Under the pieces are notes generated by a model. It was not told the DNA's origin. It was given only the letters and a program-made list of their open reading frames with translations, and made no database searches. The position numbers and the translations under genes are program-made. DNA of 52,218 nt from Phanerochaete sordida (taxonomy: Eukaryota; Basidiomycota; Agaricomycetes; Polyporales; Phanerochaetaceae): NCBI GenBank assembly GCA_019973155.2, contig BPQB01000132.1, positions 1 to 52,218 on the forward strand, read 5' to 3'. Below, one piece after another: positions 1-10,794 of the stretch (positions are counted from its first letter, which is position 1; every line of letters begins with the position of its first letter).

Positions 1-1827
1 GAGGGCCAATGAGAAGACATGCTGGCCTGCTACCGCCGTCCTCCGCATTTGGACATTGTTCTGCGGAATAGCAGGATATCCTGATGTGGGTTCTTCGCCG
101 TCCGTTGCCGACTTTATTCGCATCGTCATGCCGGTGCTACGGCTGGCAGTCCTGAGAGAACTATCTGAGACAATTGTATCGTGCTACGTATCCATCGCCG
201 CGGCTGTACTCACCTGCAGCTTGCGGACCCGGCAGACGGATGACGAGGTCAGATCGCAGCAGTACTCCCCATCCACACCACCACACCACGAGGTTGATCG
301 TGCCTGGCGAGCATTCACATTGTCCTTCGAAAATAAAATGTGCTGTCACTCCAGGTCCCTGCTGAGCACAAGAAGGAATTGAGTACGTCGAGCAACCAAG
401 CCCACCTACGAACTCCGGTGGCGGTCATCTATTTGCTGAAAGATAGACACTATTCAGTCAACATGTGCCAAAGATGTACACGCTCTGCGACAGCGCTGTG
501 CATTTGCAAATGATACCGGGATATCTGGATGTACGGCAAGGACAGTGGGTCCTGCGACCACGCACGATTGAAGAAGCGGGTCATGACGACACGGCGAAGC
601 CCGCCCCAGCCATGTTGCGCGGGGCCATCCAGGGTATGTCGAGGGTTCGCGCCGTTAATGAAACGCAAAGAGCAAGATTAGCGGCACGAAGCCCGCGCCT
701 CAGGGTGCGGCGGGCCAGGATCGCGCTCGCGCCGCCGCAAGTCCTGCGGTGGGTCTTCAGCACAGCAGCAAGCCGAATAGCACAGAACTAAGTTACATAC
801 ATGGATACACTCGATCCGCCACCCTTCCCGCCTTACGGCACGATCGCGATAACCATTGATTTCAGATCTTTGGTCAGAAACGAAGATGACGCCGCGCAAT
901 TTGGCGACGATCGAAACAAGGGACTGGTGACTCGCTGTTGTCGTGATGACGAGGAACCCATTCATAGTGCAGTGGCCTTCCAATTGTACTGTCACCGCCA
1001 CGAGCGACCAACGCCGACGTCGGGTCCGCTGGGTGGCCACCGGTATTGCTCGCGCTAGAGACCCTCACGGTGTAACTTGCTTTGGTATAAATAACCTGTG
1101 CGTACAGTGCGCACTCTGCCTCAGCGTACAGACGGGGACCTATTGGTGAGATGTTCTCCTGACGAGACGAGCTCTTCTCAGCGATTAGAAAACTAAATAG
1201 TCCCTGGAAATACGTACGGATGAACAGTTCTGCAGGAGACGAATCTTGCACTGCTGACGCGCCACAGAAGCCCGCTGCACAGTAAACTCCCACTCCCGCA
1301 GGGCATCGCCGAGGCGTCGCACGATTTGTAGTTCGAGAAGTGTGATTACGCGGGCATACGGTACACATGTGCATCACGGTTCGAGGGTGCGTGCCCGTGC
1401 CCCGAGGCGCGTTCCGGGGCAAGCTCGCATATGGCTACGCGCGCAACCAGCAACACCGCAGGGCTGACGGGGCACGCGCATATGGCTACATGCGAGCGGC
1501 CGCGGGGACACGTTGCTGAGAACGGCGACGCGCGTAGCCGCCCATTTCGGGGAGCGAGAAGGCGCGAGCGCATGGGTCACGCCCGGATTTGCACTGCGGC
1601 TCGGCCGCGGCGACGTCGTGCGCTAATTGGCTCGTGAGCCTCAGATGCGCGCAAGGCTGTTGAGTGGTTGGGCTGCCGCTTGTGGGGACGGCGGCTCGAC
1701 GCCGTTGGTCCTACGCAGGACATGAGATGCTATTTCAACGAAGAGGCACAGAACAGACCTAGCACTCCCAAAAGCGAGAAGGATGAGGCTGCGCTGCACT
1801 CAGACAACGAAGACGGCCTTCTTCATC
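1..1827. repeat. Left arm of a long inverted repeat
   Basis: Reads as the reverse complement of 50322-52218. Over the first 300 bases I count about 7 substitutions, mostly transitions, so identity is near 97%; divergence is higher around 1360-1660, with small indels. The match stops inward at 1827, inside the last codons of the minus-strand gene that ends at 1800. The first base differs between arms and the second agrees; whether the repeat continues outside the window cannot be seen. Open frames in the arm (for example 874-1422 minus and 465-791 plus) are shared by both arms, but nearly every base difference changes an amino acid, so I do not regard them as genes. No transposase, reverse transcriptase or tRNA is recognisable. 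Short direct repeats of a CATATGGCTAC core lie near 1430 and 1480. Confidence 0.95.
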
Positions 1828-3043
1828 GTGTCCCGGCGGTACCTCCACTGACGCACGCTGCCAGTTGGGATAGGTCGACTGCCCTCGTAGCCCATGGCAT
1901 AGCCCAGACTCTTCCCGCCCCACTCCCGCTGCGGCCGCCAGAATGACGCCGGTGGTCTTGGTTCAATGGGCTTGTTCTTGTGCCTGGGCTTTCGCTTCCG
2001 CTGATGCGGCGGGGCCTCTGCGTCGAGCACCGCGGCGGAGATGACTGGGCAGCTGAGCTTTTCCGGAGGAAAGGCATGGGGGCTGGGCCGCTCTTTTGAT
2101 GGAGCGTTCAGTGGAGATGGGGCTTTGGATGTTGGTAACGGTCTTGGGACTTCGAATATCACAACCTCTGCCGTGTGGAGCGGCTGGTCTAATGTAAGGG
2201 ATATGACTTTCCTGTCGGCGTTGGGAGATGTCTAGCGGAGCAAATAGAGAGGTTAGTACACTACGCCCTCGATAGGATATTGCAGCATACATGGTACGTC
2301 TTCTTCGACTCTGCAAAGACCCATGAGGCATCGACAGCGGTTGCGCGGGCGCGCTCAGCTCTGAGAGCTGCTTCTCGGTCATCGTCCTCCCACGAAGGCT
2401 CCACAGCACTAGAAGAACCGGCGTTAGAATTGTCTATACGGATATGTGTAGTGGCGCACATTATCTTCGGGGCTGGCTTGGGCTTCAAGGAGACAGCCTT
2501 GGTAGACTTTGACAGTAGCCGAAATTCTGCGGGCATATTAGCCGCGATTATACAAGTGACACAAATGACACGCACCAACAATTTCCGCCTCCTTTGTTTG
2601 CTCCTCTGGCCCTGCAGCCGCTGCTGCCTCTTCGCTCGCCCCAGTCTTACTCTTCCTCCGCCGTTTCTTGTGCCGTTCATCGGTGTGCTCGACCTCGGCT
2701 TGACCTAGCTGGAAGTCGCCAAGCGAGCGTTTGAGCATCCTCTCAAGAGCTTTGACCACATCTCGGTCGTCATCTTTGTGCTCCGCGTGGGGAACGTTGT
2801 GCTCGGCCTCGAGGTCGGCTCGCGAGACAATCTGAGTGGTCTGCTGTAGAGCATGTGGGTTCGAGCCCCGTGGTATGAGTACCATAGTAGCGTCTGAGAG
2901 GGATGAATACGAAGCTGGATTAGCTCGCTGTGCTCGTCAGCGACGAACGCTGGCTTACGGTGTGGGCAAGGTGGTAAACCGTGCGGAGGGGCGCCAGTCG
3001 CGCGGCGGTTCGTCGGTTCGGTTCGGCTGCTATGACGCGCCAT
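1800..3043 (-). CDS. Conserved-looking hypothetical protein, 363 aa
   Basis: Four exons: 3043-2959, 2914-2576, 2526-2291 and 2231-1800. The frame is continuous across three introns (44, 49 and 59 bp); the last has a perfect CTAAC branch point. The protein is hydrophilic: a basic patch (HKKRRRKSK) near the middle, an Ala/Glu-rich stretch, a charged second half and a compact C-terminus with FWRPQREWGGKSLGYAMGY that looks like its conserved core. I do not recognise the family; lysine-rich patches suggest a nuclear protein, which is inference. The start at 3043 is chosen because the first exon splices in frame and leaves a 164-bp divergent promoter shared with MGM1. The last eight codons and stop lie inside the left inverted-repeat arm, and an orphan copy sits at 50323-50349. 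The PRGSNP peptide (antisense of a GGTTCGAGCCC B-box-like string) is odd, but no tRNA fold is present. Confidence 0.7.
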
Positions 3044-3207
3044 CACTCGGAGCCGATTCCGTGCTGCCGAAGATCCTCGCGAGTGCTCGCCCAGCCGAGA
3101 GCTTGCGCGCAGACTTTGACCTCGACCACCACCCGCTCGCTTTTCAGCGGCCCTCTCGCTCCTGCGGGGCAAGACCAAAACATACCCCGAGACTCGTCGA
3201 CGAGCTG
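3044..3207. promoter_or_regulatory. Bidirectional promoter region
   Basis: These 164 bp separate the divergent starts of the hypothetical gene (minus, 3043) and MGM1 (plus, 3208). It must hold both promoters and 5' leaders if both starts are right. I see no TATA box, as expected for housekeeping genes. Confidence 0.5.
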
Positions 3208-6185
3208 ATGTATTCCGCAGTTCGGCGACGAGTGTCTTCCGCCTTCACCGTCAACAAGGCGGTCGCGTACGGCCTCAAGCCTGCGCGCAGGCCCATGGAC
3301 AGCTTGCGGCCTGTCCACCGGCAGTTCAACACTCTCTTGACAGGCCAAAGCATACGCTTACGATCCCATTATGTTCCTCCCAACCCGATTCGCCATGTCC
3401 ATGTCCGCGCCCTGTCCTACTCCTCTATCCCGAGGTTCATGCTCCGAGCTCTTCGGTTTCCAGTCGGCGCGGCGACGGTAGGAGCTGGAGGTCTTACTTA
3501 CGCAAACTATAAGTTTGAGGGTACGTCTTCACTTCTCCGCACGCGTATGTCTGCCTCACGTCCCCTTAGAGATGCGGAAGAGGACCAATGAATGGATGAA
3601 TACAGCGCAGGATACTGCGAGTGACCTTTTTGAAACCGCGTCAGACGCGTTCAAAACTGTCTCCTCCACTGTCTCGGGAACGGTCTCCGACATTAAGCTG
3701 CCTGACATAGAAACTCCCCAGTTCCTGAAGGATCTCTTCAATGGCCTCAAGGGCGACGGAAAGCAGGGCGGCAAGGAGGATAGTTCGGAGGGCGGTCAGA
3801 AGAGCAATAGGCCAGACGGTGAAGACGCTGTTGTCGCCGCTCTTATTGCCTCGACCATCTCGTCGCCTTCGGACTCGCACAGGCACGACTCGAACGACAC
3901 TCGCAATGGACTCATGCATCTCACGCGGAAGCTCATTGAAATACGAAGCATGCTACTCAGCATCGACAAGAGCGACGCTTTGAAATTGCCTAGTATCGTT
4001 GTCATTGGCAGTCAGAGCTCTGGTAAGAGCTCAGTCTTGGAAGCCATCGTTGGACATGAGTTCCTGCCGAAGTGCGCATACTTCACCTCGCTGCTGCGCT
4101 TCATGACTGACGGTCTCATGCAGAGGAAGCAATATGGTCACCCGTCGTCCTATCGAGCTTACGCTCATCCACACTCCGGCAAGGGATGGAAAGGATATCG
4201 AAGAGTACGGCGAGTTCCCTGCGCTGGGACTTGGCAAGATCTCCGACTTCTCGCAAATCCAGAAGACACTCACCGATCTCAACCTTGCTGTTCCCGCTTC
4301 AGAAGCCGTCTCCGACGATCCTATCGACCTGCGAATATACAGCTCCCGCGTCCCCGACCTCACCCTCATCGACCTGCCCGGATACATCCAGATCTCATCC
4401 ATGGACCAGCCGGAAATGCTGAAAGAAAAGATCGCCTCGCTCTGTGACAAGTACATCCGTGAACCCAACATCATCCTTGCCGTCTGTGCCGCGGACGTCG
4501 ATTTGGCCAACTCACCCGCCCTCCGTGCCAGCAAGCGTGTCGACCCGTTAGGCATGCGTACGATTGGTGTCGTAACGAAGATGGATCTAGTACCCCCGGA
4601 AGAAGGCACCAGAATTCTGACTGGTGACAAGTATCCTCTACACCTCGGCTACGTCGGGGTCGTCTGCAAGCTTCCCGGCAAGCAGGGTCGGACAGAGTCT
4701 ACCGCTCAGGTTGCTCAGGAGGCGGAGAAGGAGTACTTCCGTGCCCATTCTGAGTACACCTCCAACCGCGCGCTCATGGTCAGCACCGACACCCTCCGGA
4801 AACGGCTCATGGACGTTCTTGAGTCTTCCATGGCCTCATCCCTTCACGGCATCACGAACGCGGTCCAGCTCGAGCTCGAGGAGGCACAGTACCAGTTCAA
4901 GGTCCAGTACAACGACCGCCGCATTTCCGCAGAGTCGTACGTCGCGGAAACAGTCGACCTGCTGAAGTCCCGTTTCAAGGAGTTCACCACCCAGTTCCGC
5001 AAGCCGCAGATCCGCGCGAAGCTGAAGGAGATGCTGGACGAGCGTGTCATGGACGTGCTCGAGCAGCTCTACTGGTCGGACAAGCGCACAGCAGAGCTGA
5101 CCGCGCTCGCGAACGACCCGAAGGTGAAGCCCGACACCCTGGAGCCGTACTGGCGGTACAAGCTCGAGGCGGCGTCGTCGCTGTTGACCAAGTCGGGCGT
5201 GGGCCGCGACTCGACGCTGCTCGTCGCGGACGGGCTGCGCGCGCTGATCGACTCGATCGCGGCGGGCGAGCCGTTCACGCACCACCCGCGCGCGGCGGAG
5301 CGCCTCACCGCGTTCTCGCACGCGATCCTGCGCGAGCGCGTCGGCGTGACGGCGGACCAGGTCGAGAACTGCATCAAGCCGTACAAGTACGAGGTCGAGG
5401 TCGAGCCGCGCGAGTGGGAGGCCGGCCGCACGGAGGCGCTCGGCCTCTTCGAGCGCGAGCTCGCCATGTGCGAGGACAAGCTCCGCGACATCCGCAAGAA
5501 GGTCGGCGGCGGGCGCAGGCTCAACAGCCTCATCGCGTACGTGCGCACGCTCGAGGAGCGCGAGCGGCAGACGCGCGCGCCCCGCGACGAGAGTGAGGCC
5601 AGCGCCGACGACTCGCTCGTGGACGACTACCGATACCCGCCTGCTCACGTTCTGGATGGTGCGTGACCATTGAGCACACGCTATTCATGATCTCACCTCT
5701 TCCTCAGCCCGGCACGCGATGCTCTACAACGAGCGCCTGAACATTCTCAAGCTCAGGCTTGCCGCCCTCAAGTCCAAGCGCTGCCGCGCGGGGCCCGAGA
5801 ACGACGCACTGTGCCCGGAGGCCTTCCTGAGCGTCGTCGCGGACAAGCTCGCGTACACGGCCGCGATGTTCATCAACATCGAGCTCCTCGACCACTTCTT
5901 CTACCAGGTACGCGCTGCCCGCCTGTTGATGCGCGTGCACGCACTGACACGCGCCCGCAGTTCCCGCGCGAGATCGACTCGCGGCTGCTGTACGACCTCG
6001 ACCGGAAGGAGATCATCGAGTTCGCGCGCGAGAACCCCGCGGTGCGCAAGCACCTCGACCTCCAGGAGCGCAAAGACAAGCTCGAGGAGGTTATGAAGCA
6101 GCTCAACAGCCTCGCGACGCTGCGCCCCGACGTCAAGCAGCAGACCCCGCGCCGCCAGCGCGGGCTTTTCGGTGGTGTGTTCTGA
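3208..6185 (+). CDS. MGM1: Mitochondrial dynamin-like GTPase Mgm1/OPA1
   Basis: Drives fusion of the mitochondrial inner membrane and cristae shaping. Five exons: 3208-3520, 3570-4071, 4124-5658, 5708-5907, 5961-6185; 924 aa, close to yeast Mgm1 (about 900). The N-terminus is Arg/Ser-rich without acidic residues (matrix presequence), followed by a hydrophobic stretch ([12 protein letters not shown]) near residues 80-100 and a linker predicted helical. The GTPase domain is complete: G1 GSQSSGKS, a G2 threonine in MVTRRP, G3 DLPG, G4 TKMD. Middle/stalk and a GED-like C-terminal helix region (ending LFGGVF) follow. The intron after FLPK splits the codon for K in KGSNMVTRR, as the conserved G2 region requires. 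Alternative processing into long and short forms by a rhomboid protease is known for the family but is not visible here. Convergent with SCP2. Confidence 0.96.
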
Positions 6186-6421
6186 TTTCCCCTCGGTTCG
6201 GCGCGACACGGATTTCCGGCTGTTGGATTCTGCATATTCGGTAGTAGTAGTTAGCGTACACGTCCCCCACTTACTCTTTGCATTTGTATTCTTTGTACCC
6301 GCACGCATTCTACGAGTCTTCTTCCACAGAGCATGGCAATTACAGACAGAGATGGTACATTAGTACAACGCGCGAGCGGCCGTGAAAATCCGGGTGATCC
6401 AGGGTCTATGCGGAGGCGTGC

Positions 6422-7024
6422 TTAGAGCTTCGCCTTCGTCTTGGTGGCCTGCCGCGGCGCGTGAGTGGAGCTAGCACCCGAGGGGAGGGGCCCACGCACC
6501 TTGAGCACACCGTCGAGCTTCGTCGCGAACATCATGTTGCCCTTCGTCTTGAGCTTGCCGGTCATGTACGCCTTCTGGCCGTCGAGCTGCCCGGCACCCA
6601 GTCAGCCCGCGCCGCACGCCCGCACGCACCCACGCACCTTGCCCTCCGCGAGCTGCTGGAAGGTGTCGTCCGAGAGGATGATCGTGACGTTCGCCTTCTG
6701 CTTCGCGGGGCCCTTGTACACCGAGCCCGTGTTCTTGAGGTCGATCGTCCACACGCCCTCCGCGCCCGCCGCGTTCTTCACGCGCAGCTCGAAGATGCCG
6801 TTCGTCTGGCGCACGCGTCAGCAGCGCGCGTGTGCGGTGCGCGCACGCACGCACCTTCTTGATCTGCGCCTTCTTCTCCTCGTCGCTGTAGCCCGCGAAG
6901 ACCTGCGCGAGCGCCGCGAGCGTCGCGGAGGCCTGCAGTGCGCCGCCGGTCAGCGCCGCCCCCGCCCCCACGCCCGGGCACACGCGCGACGCACCTTGAA
7001 GCCGTCGACCTGGATGTCAGACAT
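6422..7024 (-). CDS. SCP2: SCP2 sterol-carrier protein, peroxisomal
   Basis: A 129-aa single-domain SCP2 protein that binds lipids/acyl-CoA. Five short exons: 7024-6995, 6932-6855, 6805-6638, 6586-6500, 6448-6422; four introns of 49-62 bp, all with GTGCGT donors. The SCP2 fold signature is clear: a leading amphipathic helix (VFAGYSDEEKKAQIKK), GIFELRVKN, WTIDLKN, the VTIILSDD strand and the YMTGKLKTKGNMM loop-helix. The C-terminus is AKL, a canonical peroxisomal targeting signal type 1, so a peroxisomal matrix role in lipid or beta-oxidation metabolism is likely. The length matches stand-alone fungal SCP2. It ends 237 bp from the MGM1 stop (convergent) and starts 231 bp from the divergent aldolase gene. 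Confidence 0.95.
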
Positions 7025-7255
7025 GGTGTAGTCGGTGCGAGGTGGGGGACGAGAGGAAGATTTTGGGCTCGCTTGTGCGGGCAGCGCAGGCGGAGTGACG
7101 AGCCTGTTTGCGGCTCCCGCCTAGATAGCGGCATGTGATTCCTGATCGGACACGCCACGTTGCCCGATGCGCGATCTCACGGCGGGCTCTGACTCGATCT
7201 CTGCGTCGCCAGCTCTGCAGCGACAGTCGCCACGAGCGCCGCGCAGATCGAGAGC
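7025..7255. promoter_or_regulatory. Divergent promoter of SCP2 and the aldolase gene
   Basis: A 231-bp spacer between two divergent starts. No clear TATA box is seen. The shared spacer makes co-regulation possible but does not show it. Confidence 0.35.
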
Positions 7256-8300
7256 ATGAGCACGCCCGCGCCGCCGCCGCCGCCGCCGCCGCACGGCGTG
7301 TACGTCCCCGCCGTCGTCTTCCTCGACGAGCACGAAGAGCTCGACGCGCCCGCCATCCGCGCGCACGTCCTCCGCCTCGCGCAGGTACGCTCCCCACGCT
7401 CTCGCTGCGTTTGTGGAAGGCTCACGGCGCGCAGGGCGGCGTCCGCGGCATCCTTGTGCAGGGCAGCAACGGCGAGGCGCAGCTGCTCTCGCACGACGAG
7501 CGCACGGCCGCGATCCGCCTCACGAGGGACACGCTCGACACGAACGGGTTCCAGGACACGATCATCCTCGCGGGCACCGGCGCGCAGTCGACGAAGGAGA
7601 CGATCAAGCTTTGCAGAGATGCGGCTGAGGCCGGCGCTGCGTATGCGCTCGTGCTCACGCCCTCGACGTGGCCCACCCAGATGAAGCAGGCGAACATCGT
7701 CCGCTTCTTCCACACGGTCCGTACCTCTCGCGCACATTCACGCTGCTCATCTGAACGCACACCCCGCAGGTCGCAGACGCGTCTCCCATTCCAATCATGA
7801 TCTACAACTTCCCGACAGTGACGGCGGGCATCGACCTCGACTCGGACACGCTCCTCGCGATCGCGCAGCACCCGCGCGTCGTCGGCACGAAGCTCTCCTG
7901 CGGCAACGTCGGCAAGCTGCACCGCGTCGCGTCCGCGCTGCCCGCGTCTGAGTTCGCCGCGTTCCCCGGCAAGTCCGACGTCTTCCTCCAGGGCCTCGTC
8001 TCCGGCAGCGCAGGCGTCATCGGCGCGCTCCCGAACGTTGCGCCAAAGGCGCACGCGCACCTTCTCAAGCTGTATGGCGAGGGCAAGCTCGCGGAAGCGA
8101 CGAAGCTCCAGGCGCTCCTCGGGCAGTCCGACTGGGAGCTTGGCAAGCTTGGGAGCATTGCGGGTATCAAGGCAATTGTGTCGAAGCACTTCGGGTACGG
8201 CGCGCCTCACGTCAAGGGCCCGCTTGCGCCATTGCTGGACGAGGAGAAGGTAGCGAATGCGAAGCTGGAGGAGTTGATTGCACTAGAGAAATCTTTGTGA
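7256..8300 (+). CDS. DapA/NAL-family aldolase (dihydrodipicolinate synthase-like)
   Basis: Three exons: 7256-7384, 7435-7716, 7770-8300; 313 aa, the usual family length. A class I pyruvate aldolase TIM barrel: GSNGEAQLLSHDER matches the substrate-carboxylate loop (GSTGE type), YNFP carries the catalytic Tyr, GTKLS carries the Schiff-base Lys, and GSAGVIGALPNVAP is the conserved glycine-rich segment. Fungi make lysine by the alpha-aminoadipate route, so this is unlikely to be a true lysine-biosynthesis DapA. Fungal relatives act on 4-hydroxy-2-oxoglutarate or on 2-keto-3-deoxy sugar acids from pectin/rhamnose breakdown; the substrate cannot be read here. The second intron uses a GTCCGT donor, chosen because only it keeps VADASPIPIMIYNFP in frame. 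The N-terminus has a run of eight prolines from a CCG microsatellite. Convergent with MED22, 86 bp apart. Confidence 0.92.
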
Positions 8301-8386
8301 GGTCTAGCGGCAGCGCAGAAGAGAAATAAGAAGACATACAAATTTGGTCGCAGTTACATGGAGTTGTTGTTGCGCCCAGCACCATC

Positions 8387-8938
8387 TTAGTTTTGTGAGC
8401 GCAGCAGCTCGTCCAGAAGCTCTGCGACCTTTTTCTTCGCTTCATCCTTCTCGGCTGTGACCACGCGGAGCTCTGCGTCGCGGCGATTCGCGATCTGGGC
8501 CTCGTCAGACAGCAGAAGCATCAGCTTCATGGAGTGAATGATGGACAGCAGAGAGTGTGCAGAGCGAATCTGGAGCGCTCGTCAGCCCGACGCGCATACA
8601 CCCAGCAGAAAGACGGACCATAGATTCAGCACGGCACTGCGCCTGGAACGCCTCCTGCGCGACACGGAACTTGTCCTTGTCCGCAATCTTCGCTTCAAAT
8701 CAGCCTCCTGCCGCCCCAACAGCCAAAAGCGACGCACCGACGCGAGGCTGACGAGGTCGACCATGCCGTCGACGAGCGTGTCGACCTCGCCGTCGACCTT
8801 CTTGTTCCACTCCTCCTCGATCGCCGCGAGGTACTCGTCCGAGTTCTGGTCGATCGTCGGCGCGCTGCTGCGCGGGAGCAGGCTCGCCGTCGGCAGCGCC
8901 GCGCGGCGCGACACGTCCGTCTGCGGGATCTCCGCCAT
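8387..8938 (-). CDS. MED22: Mediator complex subunit 22 (Surfeit 5/Srb6)
   Basis: Three exons: 8938-8738, 8687-8619, 8569-8387; 150 aa, the normal length. A head-module subunit of Mediator, which links activators to RNA polymerase II. Seen: a short disordered N-terminus, then YLAAIEEEWNKKVDGEVDTLVDGMVDLV, the hallmark start of the Med22 helical domain, continuing with FRVAQEAFQAQCRAESM and a long helix through SIIHSMKLMLLLSDE. The C-terminal helix (AEKDEAKKKVAELLDELL) is coiled-coil-like. Introns are 50 and 49 bp; the second uses a GTCCGT donor and CCAG acceptor. Confidence 0.92.
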
Positions 8939-9290
8939 GGCCGTCGCGGTTCAAGCGATGCGCGTCTCGCCAGGCGCGCGATGACGCTGGCGCCGGGCTC
9001 GTGGCGGCCACGTGCAGGCGCGCCCGAGGCTGCAGAGAGCGCCGGAGAGGTTGTTTCTTGACCTTCACCGTCCACTATTCGTTCGCAGTCTTTCTTCAGA
9101 GAAGCACGACGCTATTGACGCAGAGACATATGTCATATGTATAGAGTGCAATGTGAAGCGATAGGCTGAGGTGAAATTGCGGATAACATGTTCGATCCTA
9201 GCCATTTCGCGCGACAATTACAGGCAAGATATATGCGCTTGAAATCCTTCCACTTCCTCCTCTCTACTGCTCAACTCTAACGAGAAACGC
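8939..9290. other. Intergenic, MED22 upstream region
   Basis: About 350 bp between the MED22 start and the hydrophobin A stop. It must hold the MED22 promoter and the hydrophobin 3' end. Nothing else recognisable. Confidence 0.5.
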
Positions 9291-9710
9291 CTAGAGCTCT
9301 ACAGGAATGCAGCCAATGCTGATCAGACCACCCTATACAAACTCGTGAGTAGCTAGCTACCCCGTTAACGCAAGTACTTACAACATTGTTGTTGGTGCAG
9401 CAGACGGCTTGCGCCTTGCACGCGTCAGAGCCTCCGACGTCGATGACGGTGATGGGCGAGCAGCTCTGGCCGACAAGCTCTCCGGCGTTGAACACGATGC
9501 CGAGGAGGCCCGCAAGCAAGTTTGCCGCGCTCGACGTGCTCTGTACCACATTAGCACACAACACATCGCTGTGGGCAGCGGGTGACTCACCGACTCGGTT
9601 GACTGGCAGCACTGCAGGGTGCCGGTGCTACAGGTGTTCTGGCGGACTTCGAGGGGGGTGGCGACCGCAAGAAGAGGGAGGGCGAGCAGCGAGGCGGCGG
9701 TGAACTTCAT
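9291..9710 (-). CDS. Class I hydrophobin A, 106 aa
   Basis: Three exons: 9710-9591, 9540-9382, 9332-9291. A small secreted protein that self-assembles into amphipathic films on hyphae, spores and fruiting bodies. A signal peptide ([19 protein letters not shown]) precedes the eight-cysteine pattern: C-x6-CC (CSTGTLQCC), a single Cys in GQSCSP, a single Cys five residues before CC (ACKAQAVCC), and a last Cys in SIGCIPVEL. The wide CC to C spacing is class I. Intron positions match hydrophobins B and C, supporting tandem duplication. The first exon encodes LEVRQ after the signal, as in B, suggesting a shared pro-segment. Confidence 0.95.
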
Positions 9711-9793
9711 GTTGGCTTTCGTGCGTAGGGTGGATGTGAGTGACTGTGAGGGACTTGAAGGCGTTGGGATGAGGAGTAGAGGGTGCGCGAACG

Positions 9794-9802
9794 TTTTTTA
9801 TA
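9794..9802 (-). promoter_or_regulatory. TATA box of hydrophobin A
   Basis: TATAAAAAA on the minus strand, about 85-90 bp upstream of the start codon, the same layout as in the other two hydrophobins. Confidence 0.7.
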
Positions 9803-10794
9803 CCTCTGCTGCACCCCAGACGCTGATGTTTTGCTTGTTGATGTGCTCATCGTTTTCCTTCTAGATTTTCCGAAACTCACACTACGTCAGTAGGCGTAAT
9901 TGACAAGAATTAATCGTGCGGTATTCAGCGAAGTTTGGCACCCGATCAATCATGCCTGCACCACAGAAACATGGGTAACTGCACGTCCAACAACGCCGGA
10001 ACATCCTGAACCTGATACCTCCTCTTCCTTATTGCCTAGGAGATTTCTGTGATGTTCGTGCAAAGGCGCGCTCGTATTCGGGACCGGAAGCAGCCAAGCA
10101 TACTTTCGTCAATAACGCCGCTGCCCTCAGTGGTACGCCCCCGCTTGGCGCTCCGGACGGCGAGGCGCGCGATTGCCAAAGCGCACATTGTGCGGGCGTA
10201 GCAAGGCTGAAGCTTGAGCAAGCTTGAGCTTGCCTGAGCCTGAAAGCTTGCCGCAGAGCATCGCGGGTACGCCTTCGGCAATCGGGGGCGCAACTGCGCC
10301 CAGCGGCAACGTCGGAGTCCTCGGGGCAGCCGGCCAGCAGCTACGGCAGCCGTCGCTTTAGCTCTGCAGTGAGGCGGGGCTGCGAACTGTCGTCGGGTCC
10401 GGGGATGGTGTGGATGCTGGCGATTGGGGCAGTCGCCGCGACTTGCAGCACCCACTTCCTACGATCATGCTCTTGAGGTTCCCTGACTTCCCTGTACGTC
10501 CGCCAGCAAGCGGCCATACACCGACGTCCCCGCGCCTCGAGTCAACAGATGCGGTGCAGCGCCTCGATATGCCGACGGCATTGGAGCTGGGCTGTCAGTG
10601 TCAAGGCGTATAGATAGTGCGTCACAGCGATCACGCCGCTCAAGGTACGCACACTTCATGTCCGGAACTTAGACGGGGCATCACAGCAGTCAACGGTACG
10701 CTCGGTCATTCAATCATGCATTTGTTCCACTCATACACTCCTCCAGATACATCGACGATCCGCCCAATAAACTTCCATCCCAGAGGCGAGACGC
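9803..10794. other. Intergenic, hydrophobin A upstream region
   Basis: About 1 kb with no convincing ORF. It holds a cluster of imperfect GCTTGAGC repeats near 10206-10252. Probably distal promoter of hydrophobin A. Confidence 0.4.

Noticed and set aside
874..1422. 182-codon minus-strand ORF in the left arm, with a counterpart in the right arm
   Set aside because: About 10 residue changes in 70 aligned near its end from few base changes, no domain, and overlapping ORFs on both strands.
2850..2885. tRNA-like B box (GGTTCGAGCCC) on the plus strand
   Set aside because: The T-arm needs two wobble pairs, the acceptor ends do not pair, and the bases are coding in the hypothetical gene on the other strand.
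4836..5648. 270-codon minus-strand ORF
   Set aside because: Antisense shadow of the MGM1 GTPase/middle-domain exon.
10206..10252. Repeated GCTTGAGC units suggesting a small repeat array
   Set aside because: Only a few irregular units without regular spacing, so neither a CRISPR-like nor a satellite array.
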